A stretch of 64,000 nt of DNA from Trichoplax adhaerens (lineage: Eukaryota; Placozoa; Uniplacotomia; Trichoplacea; Trichoplacidae): positions 1,621,306 through 1,685,305 of the forward strand of contig NW_002060944.1 of NCBI RefSeq assembly GCF_000150275.1, given 5' to 3'. The translations under genes and the position numbers were made by a program. The notes below the pieces were generated by a model. It was not told where the DNA came from. It saw only the letters and a program-made list of their open reading frames with translations, and searched no databases. Below, one piece after another: positions 38,161 to 51,500 of the stretch (the stretch's first letter is position 1; the number at the start of each line of letters is the position of its first letter).

Positions 38161-41100
38161 TTAATCTGAATCATCTTCATCCGTTGTATCAAAACGGTTC
38201 TTCCCGACTCCCTTTTTTACCGATGATTTTTTTAGGGGCAGATTTTCCATAATTGCAATGATATTGGGATTTTGTTGCAAATTGCTATTATTCTCAGAAA
38301 TTGAGGGGTAGTTCTGCGGATTTCTTATTGCCTCCATATCACGAGAACTTTGATGCAATTTATTCAAATTACTGTTATCTGTAGCTTTTTTCGGTGATGA
38401 TTCTGCCGTATTTTCATGATAATTATTACTAGAGTCCTGATGTTCTGAAAGCTGGTCTAGCTCGGAATGTTTCTGGCTCTTATTAATAACAACATCGTTA
38501 CCACCATTTTGCGCTATATTTGTAATCTTATCGGATTCAGCTAATTCCGAAATGGATTCAGAAATATTATCATCATTCTGAAATACAGGATTGACTATAT
38601 TTTCGCTGTGAGTATCATTATCAAAATTACGAGGAGTGCCGCTCGGATTGTCAAGTAATGCTTCATTTGGAGACGTAAATTGCTGTAGTTCTGGCAATTG
38701 GTGAGATTGTATATTTACCGGATTTTCTTGTACAATCTGACCTGAACCCTGATCTTGTGATGATAATGACAACTTTTGCGTCTGAATATCTCGCTTTTTA
38801 CTCTCACTGTCTTTGATATAGAATTTAGATTTATCTTTAAAGTTGGATTTTCTCTTTGGAATTTCTGGCACGCTCCCAGGTTCGTAATTAGCAATCTGTT
38901 CGGTTTCGTTGTGTGTTGAACTTTGCTTTCGATTTATTTGTTCTTGTTTACTTTTATCTTCTCCTATAATTTTATTACTTAGTGGTTCATAATGTGATGA
39001 TGCAGTACTTGCTCTTTGTTGATCACCAGGTTTTATTTCTTTTAACTGCTGCTTATCATGTGCAGTTTCCTGAAATTGCATATAAGTACTTTGAACATTA
39101 CTTTGACCTTTCCTACTGTGCGCTTTATTCCTATTAACGATTGACGTGTGTTTACGTTTCTCAATATCGAGATTATTCGCAGTTCCATCATTTTTAGACG
39201 GTCTTACACGTCCTGAAAAACTGCTATGATCTTGCATAGGTATCGGACGCTCGATATCTACTTTTAAGCCGTTTACTGATTTAAGAGATTCAACCGTTTG
39301 ACCATCATTTTCGGTCTTAATGAGTCCAGTTACCTTTCTAAGAATAGGAGTTCGAATTTGATCCACAGTCTTTAAGAAGGATGTTCAAAACAAAATAATT
39401 AACTATAAATATCTCTAATCTTACATACGTTTGCTTTTTTAATATATTAATTGGAATCAGTTATTTTATACTTACACTTAGATAATTGTAATACTTCGAT
39501 TACAACTGATACAGACGAGGGCGACTTACCTCCTGTAGCTCATGTAATTGCTGTTTACAATTAATTGATTTTGTATCAGTTTTGACGAAATTCTCTCCAT
39601 TGATCTCCTTAGTTAATTTATAGGCATTAGTCTTTTATAAAAGTAGAAAAGATGTGTATTAGTTAATGTAATTTACACGGTCCATGAAACGGTAGATAAC
39701 AGGCTATTCCTACAGCTGAATCCATTTTATTCGTGATTTCATGTTATAATTTTGAATTGAACAAGCGAAGGATTGCTAATTTTTTATGCCTTCTTTTCTG
39801 ATTTAAAATACTTTGTCAATTTAAGACTCCATATAAAATAATGAATCAATGTATGGAAGTCGATATTAATACTTTACAGTTTTATTTTTCCAGTACTAGT
39901 GGCAGCGGAAACTGAGATCACTAAAATGAATCCATTTGATGAAACCATTTTAGCGGCCCCTGGCTGAAGATTCTACCGTATTGTATGACGTCCATTGCTA
40001 GATTTATGAATCTTTAGTATAGCCACCTTGGTAGGTTCATAATAAAATACTGATGCATTGAAGTACTCATGTAATACAGTAGCCTTGGTGTATCGCATAT
40101 AGGCGTAAATCTAAACAACTACGGTATGTAATGTGAATCTAATTATTCTTCCGCTAGTATACTCAATACATTAGTATTATTCCTAAGACATTGCCTCTAA
40201 TGGTAGGGTATATTCAGCACAATGAAAAGACAGTAATTTATCCAGCCTAAATGGAACTACGGAATCTAGTACCTTAGTATCCAGCTCACTTATAGCCAAG
40301 TTGATAGTGTTGATTGCGTGAGCTAAATTTTTTTCTAAACTTTGTATTTGATCTTCTATATTTCGATTGTTAGCTTTCCTATGCTCAGAGATATAAATAC
40401 AAAATCAAATTTAGTTGTTTAGCGGGATGAGAAAAAGGAGCAATTTTTATCCGTAGTCTGATATAGATAATGCCATAGTATAATACTTTCTCTGCAAGAT
40501 TTAAAAGTTTTAATATAACAACCTTTCAGTGATTTCAGCTTTGACTATTTCAGTTATTTCCTGATCCGATGCTTCTGCTTCTTTTTCTAATAAGTTTATT
40601 GATTCTAACAACGAAGATATACTAGCTTGTTGTTTACGATACTCGCTCTAAAAACCATTATTCCAAATAATAATTCATAGCGAATTTTGAATATCAATGA
40701 TTAGTATATCACGCCTTTCTTATTCTACGGTATACAATTAAAACATATTATACGTGTATATGATTATAATTTATCTACCTGGTTCAAATCCTTAAAATCG
40801 CCTAAAGCTTTAGTGGTATAAGATTTTAGAGTGTTAAATTTTTTTTCGATTTGAGTAATCAGCATATTTTCAAAGTTATGGATGTCATCTTGTTGGACTT
40901 TAAGTGTCTTAGGTGGACAAAAATATTTTTACAAGATAAGCACATCTACAGTATATTCAAGTATTATGGAATTATAAAGATTCATAAGTTATAGACGGCG
41001 ATAAGAAATTATAGTTGCAATTGCTTCTCATCAATCAAAGTGACAGATTAAATACTGTCTGCCCGTTTTTATTCCTTATTGATAACCTCAGCATAGCTTT

Positions 41101-42585
41101 CAGTGTTATTTTGAATTTCCTGCCTTAGATTGGATTCCATTTGTAAAATTTTACAGTTTTGTTCATTTGCGAAATTGATCAGCATTTTACTAAATCTTAT
41201 TCTTTCTCGCTCTGTAGCATTAAAAATTTCCTGACTGACACTTCCTATAATGGCTCTCAGTCTTTCAATTTGTCCTCCATGCTGGTCAATTTTTGATTGT
41301 ATTTCGGAGATCTTGCTGATAAATTTAAGATGGATAATTAGAGTTAAAGCTTATTACATAGCTACTGTAAGATGCTAACTGATATTTTAAAGGGGTAGCA
41401 TAATTTTCAGATTAAAGTCTGATTGGCTTGGACTTAATGGGTAGACATATTTCTATATATATACCTGAAGTAAGGCTGTTCTACCTTTTGTAGCATTAAT
41501 AAGTCAATATTAAGTCCTTACCTTAAGTCCTTATCAGTTCGAGCAGAAGTCGATAAAGTGTCAATCATCTTCTGAAAACGATCGCATCTAGAGTGAAATT
41601 CCTTCATAAATATAAAAACTATTTACACTTTCAGAATATTTAATTTAAACTATGGAAACATCTACAGCAGTTGATATATAGTGTTAACAACGTAGCTTCC
41701 TATACCGTGGGAATACTGTAACACTTGAAACATTACAAATCTAGAGACACAAAAACAGTAGTGATATGAATTAAAGGTTATCACTTAGAAGAGAACTTAA
41801 ATGCGTAACAGAAGATGAAAAATATGATTTAATGAGGTTGAGTATCGGTATTTATAACCTGACACACCGCACATTATTACAGAAATAAAATTCAAACAAT
41901 TGCACTTTAATTTCTTTTAAGTTCAGTATATGAAATTTCGATTGTAATTAATTATTCCATCACCTTATTTAAAGTAGAAACTTCATCAAAGAAATGATTC
42001 CTATCTGAAGTTATTTTATTTTTAAGAACATAAAAATTTTCCTCTAGATCGCGTTGATGAGTTTGAACGTCGTGTAATTCTTTACGAAATGAATCTAAAT
42101 TACGGCTGAAAGATTCTTTCGTGTATGATGCTTCTTGTTCCATAGTAGCCAGTCTATTTTTGAATGCATTTGGCTCAGCAGCATATTCATATCGTTTCAC
42201 TTCGTTCAAAAATATTTGACGGTTTCGCTTTTCATCTAGCAAGTTATATTCGGTATTCTGCAATCTTTTTGTTAACTGCGCAACTTGATCAAGAGTATCT
42301 TTCGTAATCATTTGATAATCATGATTTTTATCCCGTAACTTACCACTAATACTATCAAAGATGGACTTAATATCATTTTGCAATTTTACTAAGCTTTGGT
42401 GTAATGCTCTAGATACTATGTCTTGATTATTGATTCGAATTTCTAACTGAATTAGATGATTTCTGTTGTCACGAATTAGATCATGTAGGTGATAGTTCAC
42501 TTCGTTGCCCCTAGCAGCATGAATTAAACGATCTTGATTGTTATCTTGATTCGTATGTAACAATGCAGGCAGTCTATCTCGCACT
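38161..42585 (-). CDS. Long coiled-coil protein with polar, acidic-ended tail (5' end missing)
   Basis: Eight exons join in phase to at least 866 residues: 42585-41964, 41601-41522, 41315-41087, 40907-40779, 40647-40523, 40378-40273, 39631-39530, 39369-38161. The first block starts at an acceptor (TTTGTAG|A), so an upstream exon with the start codon is missing; none was recognised up to 45 kb. The first seven exons are almost continuous heptad-like coiled coil (for example LDQVAQLTKRLQNTEYNLLD and KISEIQSKIDQHGGQIERL). The last exon, about 400 codons, is rich in Ser, Asn, Gln and Lys, looks disordered, and ends KNRFDTTDEDDSD. The arrangement recalls FAM81-type coiled-coil proteins, but no diagnostic motif supports that, so the family is left open. 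The exon 2 acceptor (ATGAAG|GAATTT) is chosen because the nearer AG breaks the frame. Confidence 0.75.
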
Positions 42586-45368
42586 CTACAAATAAATGTA
42601 AATATATTATCTCTGAAAGTGGTAATATTCAGGAGGAAATTAACTTATCTGCAATCATAAGTTAAATACAATATTTACGAGTATAATTTGCTAAATATTA
42701 GTCTACAGTACCGTTACAGTAGCAAAGATTAATAGAAAGAGCAATGATTTCGTATGTGTGTCTATCCTAGATTGGATTACAGTTATCTAATTAAGTTGCT
42801 TAGACAAGATTGTTGAACAAAACACATATTTTCAACACCTGGATTAGAATCACATTACAGTATATTAAGGCCCATAGCTATACTACCATTACAATATTCG
42901 AAATAATAGCGTGTATAAATACACTATCGTATAGGACTACTAATATTAGTATTACTACGTTAATATATACTTTATACTTAATGTTGTGATGACGATATTT
43001 GAGGTAAAGAAAACGCTAGCTTATGAGTCAAAACGAGAAAATCATATAGATTAAAGCTGGTACAGTTCGTTTCGTTTGGTCTTTTTCTATAGAAGTAACT
43101 AAACCAATACTTCTAGGGCAGCTATCAAGTTTATATTAAAATAAGTAGTACTATCAAAATACTAACAGTACAACTAAATTGCGTTTAAAATATCAAGTGT
43201 ACGGTTAGAGTTATATATACATTCATCGTTATGATGGTGAACTTTCTAAGATTCAACTTATTTCTAATTGTATATAGTTTTCCTGTTTCGATAAGTCTTT
43301 CGGCCTACAATTCCAGATTTATATTACCAAATTTATAGGATTTTATTTTAAGACTACAACAACAAAAAACTTCGAGATTAATTTTTATGCCTTTCTAGAT
43401 CTACTTACGTTATATTATTCCACATATCGCCTAGTATTAGCGTGATGTAGAAAGGATTAAGAAATTAAACTTTGCTGGTATAAATTAAAATGCTTTAAGA
43501 ACCAATATCAAGCGGATTCCGACTATAAAATATTAATCGGTCATTCATTATTAATTATTGGTACGTTTATGCATTCTTTTCCCATGTGAGGATAATGTCA
43601 TTTGTACAGTATATCACGATATGAATATTTTCCCTCACTTTTATAATTCAATGAGCTTCTAGTGTATGCATGTAAACCATGCTAGAAACAAGATGGAGGA
43701 ACAGAAGCTTTACTGTAAACTGTAATATGAGCGATTGACAGAACATTGGAAGGAACTATACAAAAAGTTTACAATTGCTAACTTTATTTTAGCTAATACA
43801 GGGTTCGTAATATAGCTGGCGTTACTTCTGTAATAGCTATCGCATTTCTCTTCATGACCGGTCCATTTAACCTTCGTGGAGTCCACAATAAATCCAAACT
43901 AACTATATTTAGTAAAACGAATTAAACTTCATTAAAATAAAATCCTAAACCCTAAACTGCCATAGTATCTGTAACTAAATTGGAATGAAAGTATTTTACC
44001 AGCGCTCAGACAAGTAATTACATCCATCAAACTACGTAAGTACTTCTTTCTAATGTAGTAGATATTAGTAATTTCGATGCTAAATAGGAATTAACCTTCA
44101 CGCTAAACTTACAGTACTACAATCGCCAACATTTTGTAAATGTCACTTTAAAATTTTATTCATTCCTTTATTACCTGTAACGAACTACTGATGAAAAATT
44201 AGAACATTTAAATCTATCATTAGTTAACTATATGTATGCTTCGATATATCATATTAATATTCAAAGAACGGGATGATGATGGAAAAAAATTTATCGAACG
44301 GATCCTTATCATGATACAGAACCTCATAATGTAATGTACTGTACTTTTGTATCCTAATTACTGTAGCTACCTACATTTACAGGATTATAATTTGTATCTA
44401 GCAATTATAACAATTTTCAGTTAATGTTTGTATGACCGTGGAAAATTGAAATTGTACGTTATTTACGTGAACGATTGAGTAATACAGTAATTAATACGCA
44501 CTATTAATTATACGAAAATGTATTCCTTTGTCAGTATTACATTGACAATTCTAATGTACTATTCTGTTTTGCCGGTCGCCATATCGGTAATCGCGACTTT
44601 ACATAAATACGCGTAAATTAAGTCAATATTATTAAATGTTGGTAATCTACGATACTTTAATACTGCTGCTGTTCCACTCGCTACAATGTATAAAATTTCC
44701 TGGCTCCCATTCCGTCAGTATAGCTTGTAAACGGTTGCTACTCTTAACAGTATCACAAACTATTGAGGCCTGCTAACTGGTTTAAAGTAAACAGAATAGG
44801 AAATATTAATGAATGATACCCATTGTATTATAATTTATATTTATATAATATTATTCATTACCTAAACCCGTACGCATAAAATCATTATGGAAATTTCACC
44901 TAATTGAATTTAATATTAATCCGCGGTAGCAACAACATGGCAGTTGATCGTTATATAGTTTATTCCGAATGTCTAGTTACAGTGATTGTACTTGCGTACC
45001 TTAATATAACTATGACTGGTCTCACTCAAAGAATTGTTTTCATCCCAAAACGCAATGAAAGCCACATGATACATTGTATAGTAAAGTAAAGCTTATTGAA
45101 AGTTATATATCAAATACTACATGTACTCGTACATATGAATTTCACCGCTTTTAACAGTCAACAAAACAAAACTTTCAGTTCAAATACTAGTTTGTTTTTT
45201 TAAGGGAATTTAAACCACTTTACTGTACTGTACAGTATTAATTAATTAATTCAGTGATAAATGTACAGTACTGTACAGTACAGTACAGTACAGTGTACAG
45301 TATGTATTTTACAGTATAATGTACTGTACTCAGTGAGTGTACTGTACTGTACTGTACTGTACTGTATC
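42586..45368. promoter_or_regulatory. Region between the coiled-coil gene and NUDT1
   Basis: Expected to contain the missing first exon and promoter of the coiled-coil gene (-) and the NUDT1 promoter (+). A minus-strand ATGGCGACC near 44571 resembles a start context, but its frame closes after seven codons. A dense inverted pentamer array occupies 45221-45366. The rest shows only AT-rich DNA and single pentamer copies. Confidence 0.4.
45221..45366. repeat. TACAG/CTGTA inverted array immediately upstream of NUDT1
   Basis: Runs such as TACTGTACTGTACAGTAT, then CAGTACTGTACAGTACAGTA, then about six tandem CTGTA units ending at 45366. A possible NUDT1 start ATG (45369) follows within three bases. 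Confidence 0.88.
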
Positions 45369-46907
45369 ATGGACTACGAGGTTCTTTTAATGCTAGACAC
45401 CGACGTCCACATGCACAATTGCACATTGCAAAGGATGCAGCTTAAAAATGTCTTTGGACAGTAAAATACAACCAGGAACTAACGCTAATGGTAAAAGGAT
45501 TAAACTGCTGACTTTAGCTTTCCTTTTCTCAGAGGGCCGCGATCAAATCTTACTAGGTATTCAAGCGACACGAACGCAAATATTGTAGCCTATTTACTAC
45601 GTACTGAGTATATTGGCAACATAGCCGTTTTATTGAATTTCAATTTCATTCTCACTTTGCAAGAACTCGTACGTAGCTGTTTCATTAATATTTCAGGAAA
45701 GAAAAAGAGGGGTTTTGGAGAAGGCTGGTGGAATGGCTTTGGTGGAAAGGTAGTAGACGGTGAAACAATTGTAGAGGGCGCTAAAAGGTACATTTAAACA
45801 GTAGTTGTAATTAAGCCAAATTAATGGTGTTTCTTTCAAGGACTGCAACATCTTAATCATTAAATGGATACGAGTACTGCATACAGTATTAATTGCAATC
45901 ATAACCCACTAATAAAATTAACTAAAAATCGATCTAGCTTTTTAATGATATTATTTGCGCAGCACCTATGTGACTTATTAGACGTATGCGTACAGTACAT
46001 CTACAACTATTTACTTTGTAAAGTAAAGTTCGCTTGATATATAGTATAATATATGTAATAAAAATGCGTACGTTCTGAAAATCCACAGTCAACTTACAAT
46101 CATCTTTTCAGGGAAGTACTAGAAGAATGTTCATTAAATGCTAGCAGTTTAGCGAAGAGAGGAATAATAGATTTTGAATTTGTTAATGATCCTGTCATTT
46201 TACAAGTTCACATCTTTGAAATTATCAAGTTCAGTGGACAACCGCTTGAATCGGAAGGTTAGAATTAGCAATTATTGCTCACCATCATCAGACCGCATAT
46301 ACTCGTATATCAGAGCTGACTTTTGCAATATTAATTCATCATATCATATAAATTACTTACTACTACTTTTGCAATCTTTAATATACAGCTGTAAATTAAT
46401 GTACTTTTTAATCTTGATAATTATCACTGATTAAATCTATTGCATTAATATTTCAAAATATATGAATTACATGAAATTTAAGATGATACATTTAGATACA
46501 TAATATAATTGGTAGTGCTTCAGCACTATTTTAATATTAAGACAAATCTTACTATGGTGCATGATGCTGATGCTATCTTGCAGAGTTTGAAAGATAGTCC
46601 TCTTGTTGTATATGAATTGTTACGATGTAACTCGTTGACATTGGTAATGAATTAATGTAAATACTGTATACCTTTGCCTTTGTTAACGTGATTAAACCTA
46701 TTTCTTTGTGAAGAAATGTTACCGAAATGGTTTAATGTCAATCAGATCCCCTTTGATAACATGTGGCCGGACGATAAGATGTGGTTTCCTTACTTGATTG
46801 AAAAGAAGTATTTTGAAGGTTATATACTCTTTGAAGGTCATACAAAGGTTCTTGATTGCAAGTTGGTATTAAAACATGATGGACAGGATGATAACAGCGC
46901 GGAATAA
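45369..46907 (+). CDS. NUDT1: NUDT1/MTH1 oxidised purine nucleoside triphosphate hydrolase
   Basis: Nudix enzyme that clears 8-oxo-dGTP and 2-OH-dATP from the nucleotide pool. Firm exons: 45535-45556 (22 bases, GRDQILL), 45697-45787, 46112-46257, 46714-46907. Landmarks: [38 protein letters not shown] (Nudix box with Glu triad), [18 protein letters not shown], and [19 protein letters not shown]. The residues used by human MTH1 for 8-oxoguanine (Phe in KKRGFG, Asn in WNGF, Trp and Asp-Asp in MWPDD) are all present. The Nudix consensus Gly after EE-x is Ser here. The first exon is uncertain: 45369-45404 ([12 protein letters not shown], restoring the first strand, weak donor GTCCAC) gives 162 residues. 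The alternative 45448-45460, with the next exon from 45533, gives 155 residues but loses that strand. Confidence 0.9.
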
Positions 46908-47613
46908 TAATTCTTTTTATTTATTACAGCTTACGTTAACCTTGAATAAGGGTTTTACAAGTTCTAAATATTTGATCGTTCATACTGGAGCATTTTAATA
47001 TCATATTGCACAGAGCTTCCAATTCTAATACTGAACACCTACGTTTGACGTATGGTCATTTAATTGTACAGTAGTACACCATAATAAATGTAATGGTGCA
47101 TAGCTATACTAGCACAATTCAAAATATTTCATATATTTCTGTCTGGTATTCAGTATTATTTCCTGTGTATAGTTATTCATTTTGGTAAGTAACATTTTTA
47201 AGTGAAGATCAACGATTAATTTTACAAGTATTCTCCATAGAGATTGTTACATGCTGTTCCATCTCCTGCTAGTACAGTATATTATCAGATTTACGTATAG
47301 CCGAAAATTTCAATTGTATTTTAATTATTTTACAGCCTAGCATTTATAGTAAAATGACCATTATTTCAACATATGCTATATGCAACATTTACTGCTTTTC
47401 AACGCTAAATGACTGGAGTAGATGTTTGAAGTTCTATCATTTTTAGGTAGTACACACGCACCATTATAATCATTAATCTTAGTAAGATTAAGAAAGCGAT
47501 AATCATTGTATCAATATATGTATGATATATTTCTTTACATCATATAATTATAATCATTCCTAAAACGAGCTTTAATTTGAGCGTTGTAGTGCGATATTAC
47601 GGTACAGTAATAG

Positions 47614-47892
47614 ATGTCAGTTCACGAAATATCACATAAATTCATCAATATAATGTCGCTGCTAAAATCTGAAGATGTTAAAATTAGTTATGATACTGTA
47701 ATCGCTGCGCTTTACGGTACTCGTACGACACTCACCAAACTCATGAACTACAGTAGCTCAGCTAACAGACTATTGGCAACCACGACACTGCCCCGCCCAC
47801 ATCGTGAACTAGACAAAGTTGATATAGCTGACCGATTACTCTTATTTTACGTGCCTTTTAAATGGAAACGATCGGTTGTTTGGGTTAGTTAG
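47614..47892 (+). CDS. Uncharacterised 92-codon open frame
   Basis: An ATG frame with a mixed, protein-like composition (MSVHEISHKFINIMSLLKS at the start, HRELDKVDIADRLLLFYVPF near the end). It has no signal peptide, membrane segment or family I recognise. It lies alone between NUDT1 and ABTB1 in the same orientation. It could be a chance frame in AT-rich DNA, an unlinked exon or a small gene. Confidence 0.25.
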   Translation: MSVHEISHKFINIMSLLKSEDVKISYDTVIAALYGTRTTLTKLMNYSSSANRLLATTTLPRPHRELDKVDIADRLLLFYVPFKWKRSVVWVS

Positions 47893-47978
47893 CTATTTGT
47901 ATCCGCATACTGTACTGTTTCGTCACCGTTTCCGTTTCATATTTACATTAAGTTCAGAAATTTTCTGATATCAGTACT

Positions 47979-48274
47979 ACTGTACTCTGTCTGTAGGCGT
48001 TCCGTTTATGGTATACAGTACAGTACTTTACGTACTGTACACTATAGCTGCTAAAATTTTTAGCACCATGAATCATGGCATATACGCGTATGCATATGAA
48101 AAGAATCCATAAAGGATGGTAACACCATACTGTACAGTGTACAGTACATACATGTATGTAGGGAACGTGTGGAGTTAGATTTTGAAACTTCACTTCTCAT
48201 GAACGTTAAGTGTTGTGGACTTCAAGTGAACTTCAAGTGGAGTTCGCTAAGTGTACACTGTACAGTATACTGTA
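47979..48274. repeat. TACAG/CTGTA inverted arrays upstream of ABTB1
   Basis: Four clusters: near 47979, 48010-48041 (TATACAGTACAGTACTTTAC), 48127-48150 (ACTGTACAGTGTACAGTACA) and 48251-48274 (TGTACACTGTACAGTATACT). Confidence 0.8.
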
Positions 48275-48594
48275 GACCACTATTCAAGGGGCGTGGCGAG
48301 CCCTGTAAAATGGTTGAAAGATACTGTATTCATCTACAGTACTCTCCTGGGTTACTCCAGGATTTATATCAGCTCGAACCGGTAATTTTCTAGTAATGTA
48401 AAAGGAAAGCGTGCGCGACATTGCACCTCCAAGGCTCCAAGACAGTAACAACAAACGCAAAGAAGATTGCAGTGAGTAGTAAATTGATTATTCAACAAGA
48501 TTAAATTATATTTTTACTCATATTCTCGCTACAGTAGATAATACGCAAACCCTTAGGACAAAATTTTTTCCATTCTTAATTGAACCGTAACTAA

Positions 48595-51500
48595 ATGGCC
48601 ACTAAAAATGTACAGCATACTGTACCTACGTATAAAACATTGAATCAAGACCAAGAAGCTCTTTTTCGAAGCTGTCGAACTGGCGATATAAGCAAGATCC
48701 AGTAATGATTAACAATTAAATTAACGATTAACTGTAAATTAGAAACTTCATTACATTACGTTTTAAAGTAACACAGTATTTATTTATAACTTTATACTTA
48801 GCTAGAGTGATAATTATGCAACGTTATCGTGTGTGGGTAATCTCTTTTACGCAATGCCATGCTATACAGTATACTGTAGTATCGCATATATTATATATAT
48901 ACATACGTATAATTAAATTAATTATATACTTATTTGCCAACTGGCAACATACGCACAGCAATTTACTGTGCTGGGCTGTTGTTTAATTACTATTCTTTTA
49001 CGTTCGTGAAATACAGTAATTTAGCAGCTCTTTTAGGTCTAGTATATCAGGTAAATATTGTAACTTTTTCAAATTCTTTCATGACATTATTTAAAATTAG
49101 GTATTTATTCGAATATTGTGATATTGAAGTTAACTTAAGAGATGCATGGGACGCTACACCTCTGTAAGTAACGTAGGACTACAGTCCGTAATTAGCACAT
49201 GTTTTAATTAATGCTGCTGGTGCTGTTGATCTACGTTACAATTGAATTTAGAGAAATTTAATAATTTGCCATTGTATAGTTTCATATTTACTGGTACTAT
49301 CTTAAAATACTGTACAGTACCTTGAGCACAGTAGCTATACTTGTTATGGGGTTGCAGTACTAGCGTTCACGGTTAATTTCAGATAGGAACAGTGCGTATT
49401 TAGAAATATTCACAGTTACTTACGCCAGGCCAAGGGCCACTAGAAGAAGGCCTTCTTCTTCTTATAGTAATTTTTGGCCAGGCTAATTCTCATTCAGACA
49501 TGACGATTTTACTTAGCGTTCGACATCTGAACTATATTGATTGATACTGTACTGTTAGATAGGTTTACGTCAGTGGATGTGCTGCAGTTATAACATGCAA
49601 GTATATAATTGAAATGCAATTAACTTATGCAACACTTACCAAAATATGATTTATGTTTTAAATAGATACTATGCCTGTTTATGTGGTCACAAGGAAATAG
49701 TACAAATATTGCTAGCAAACGGTAAATTTTAAATCTTTATCATAAAATCATTGAAGATAAGATAAATATATTTTGCTAGTATACAGTATATTGATTACTC
49801 ACAGTAGCAACACTTTCTCAGAAGCAGGCGAAACTAAAGGGATTACGTTTAAATAGATTACTTTTTTATGGCATACTGTATGTACCCTGCAGAAACTTTG
49901 ATTAATGAGCTGATATTGTTAGCAACTGTTTCCTAGTTTATAAACTATACGCGAATTATGATCAATGTGTTCATCAATAAGAATTATTTAGATCCCCAGA
50001 AAGTTGATCCGTTGCTAAAGTATCTAATTTACTTAAAGGTATATCATTACTTTTTTACTGCTCTAAGAGTTCTTTTGATATTAGGAGCAAAGTGTAACGC
50101 CACCACTTTTGATGGAGAACGCTGCCTTTACGCTGCGCTCTACGATGAAATCCGTAATCTTCTTCGTTCACGTCGCGCTATCACTAGCCATACAATGAGA
50201 AGAGATGCTTACCATGAATTTCTTAGAAGGTACTGTATCCTTAACAATGTCTTTAATGCTTACATATCTAATGTCAATCTAAAATCTACTACTCATTGTC
50301 TAAAAGTTAACGCTGCAGGTGCTATGAGGAGGCACCGCATGCTGATTTTAAATTTAGGTTGCAAGATCGATTCATTGCCGTTCATAGATGTATATTAACA
50401 AACAGATGCAGATACTTCTNNNNNNNNNNNNNNNNNNNNNNNNNNNNNNNNNNNNNNNNNNNNNNNNNNNNNNNNNNNNNNNNNNNNNNNNNNNNNNNNN
50501 NNNNNNNNNNNNNNNNNNNNNNNNNNNNNNNNNNNNNNNNNNNNNNNNNNNNNNNNNNNNNNNNNNNNNNNNNNNNNNNNNNNNNNNNNNNNNNNNTAAG
50601 TCAATGAACATTTAACAATGTTACTCTAAAAAGTCCAAAGCTTGAAGTAAATTTTTCTCACATGGAAAGGTTACGTTGATGTTCTATTGGAAGAAGCGAG
50701 CAGTTTCTCTGAGCTAGCAAAGCAGTGTGGCCTCCAGGAATTAAGAAATCGTCTTATATCTGAATCGCAGCTTGCAATTAAATTCTGTAAGATTGGTAGC
50801 AATTATACAATATTTACGGCAAGAAAAAGAAAGCCTTGATCTTAAATTACCATATCAATTTCTCCGATCTTGTACTCGTATATAGCGTTATCAAAGTCTC
50901 ATTCTCAAGTTAATATGATAACGATAATGGAAGATGAGGGCCAAATTAGCGTACAGAACCACATGAAAATTCTTGTCAACAGACTTTTACCAAAAGAATT
51001 TAGATCAGATCTTGTAATTTATATTCTCGCTAAAAGGGCAATTTTATACCTGTTTATTTTAAGGCTGTAAGAGTTAATATGTCTCCATGGTGCATATTAT
51101 TATAACAGGCTCTAGACTGGCTGTCGCCGAGTCATCATTTCAATGATATAAAGGATGAGCTATTTGATAACTTCGAACCATTAAACTCCATACTGCGTCC
51201 TGATCTAATATTCTGTGTTGGAGGTTATAAATTTTATGGGCATAAGGTAATTTAAAGAATTTTGTTAGTTTTAGACCATATGATCTACGAAAATTAATAT
51301 TCTTTCAATTAATCGCGGATGGTTATATTATGAATTTTTTATCACTCAGGTGTTCTTTTGTGAACGTAGTGACTACTTTAAAGCCCTACTGCTAGGCAAT
51401 TTTGCCGAATCAATTGTGAGCAATTGCTCTGAAGAAATTCCAGTCATTAACCTGAATGATTGCACACCTGATATTTTTAGTATTGTGATGGTATTCATCT

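Larger units (their letters stand above)
46908..48594. promoter_or_regulatory. Intergenic region upstream of ABTB1
   Basis: Contains an unassigned 92-codon open frame (47614-47892) and inverted pentamer arrays at 47979-48274, 320 to 620 bases before the ABTB1 start. The frames at 47954-48193 and 48169-48393 run through the arrays. Confidence 0.4.

Noticed and set aside
43945-43960. CCTAAACCCTAAAC, telomere-like
   Set aside because: Only two imperfect units, interior to the window and of plant rather than animal type; chance is enough.
44560-44575. Minus-strand ATGGCGACC as first exon of the coiled-coil gene
   Set aside because: The frame stops after seven codons without a donor, so it cannot feed the known exon.
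50359-50615. Frames spanning the N block
   Set aside because: Artefacts of translating unknown bases; only the upstream part belongs to an ABTB1 exon, in a different frame.
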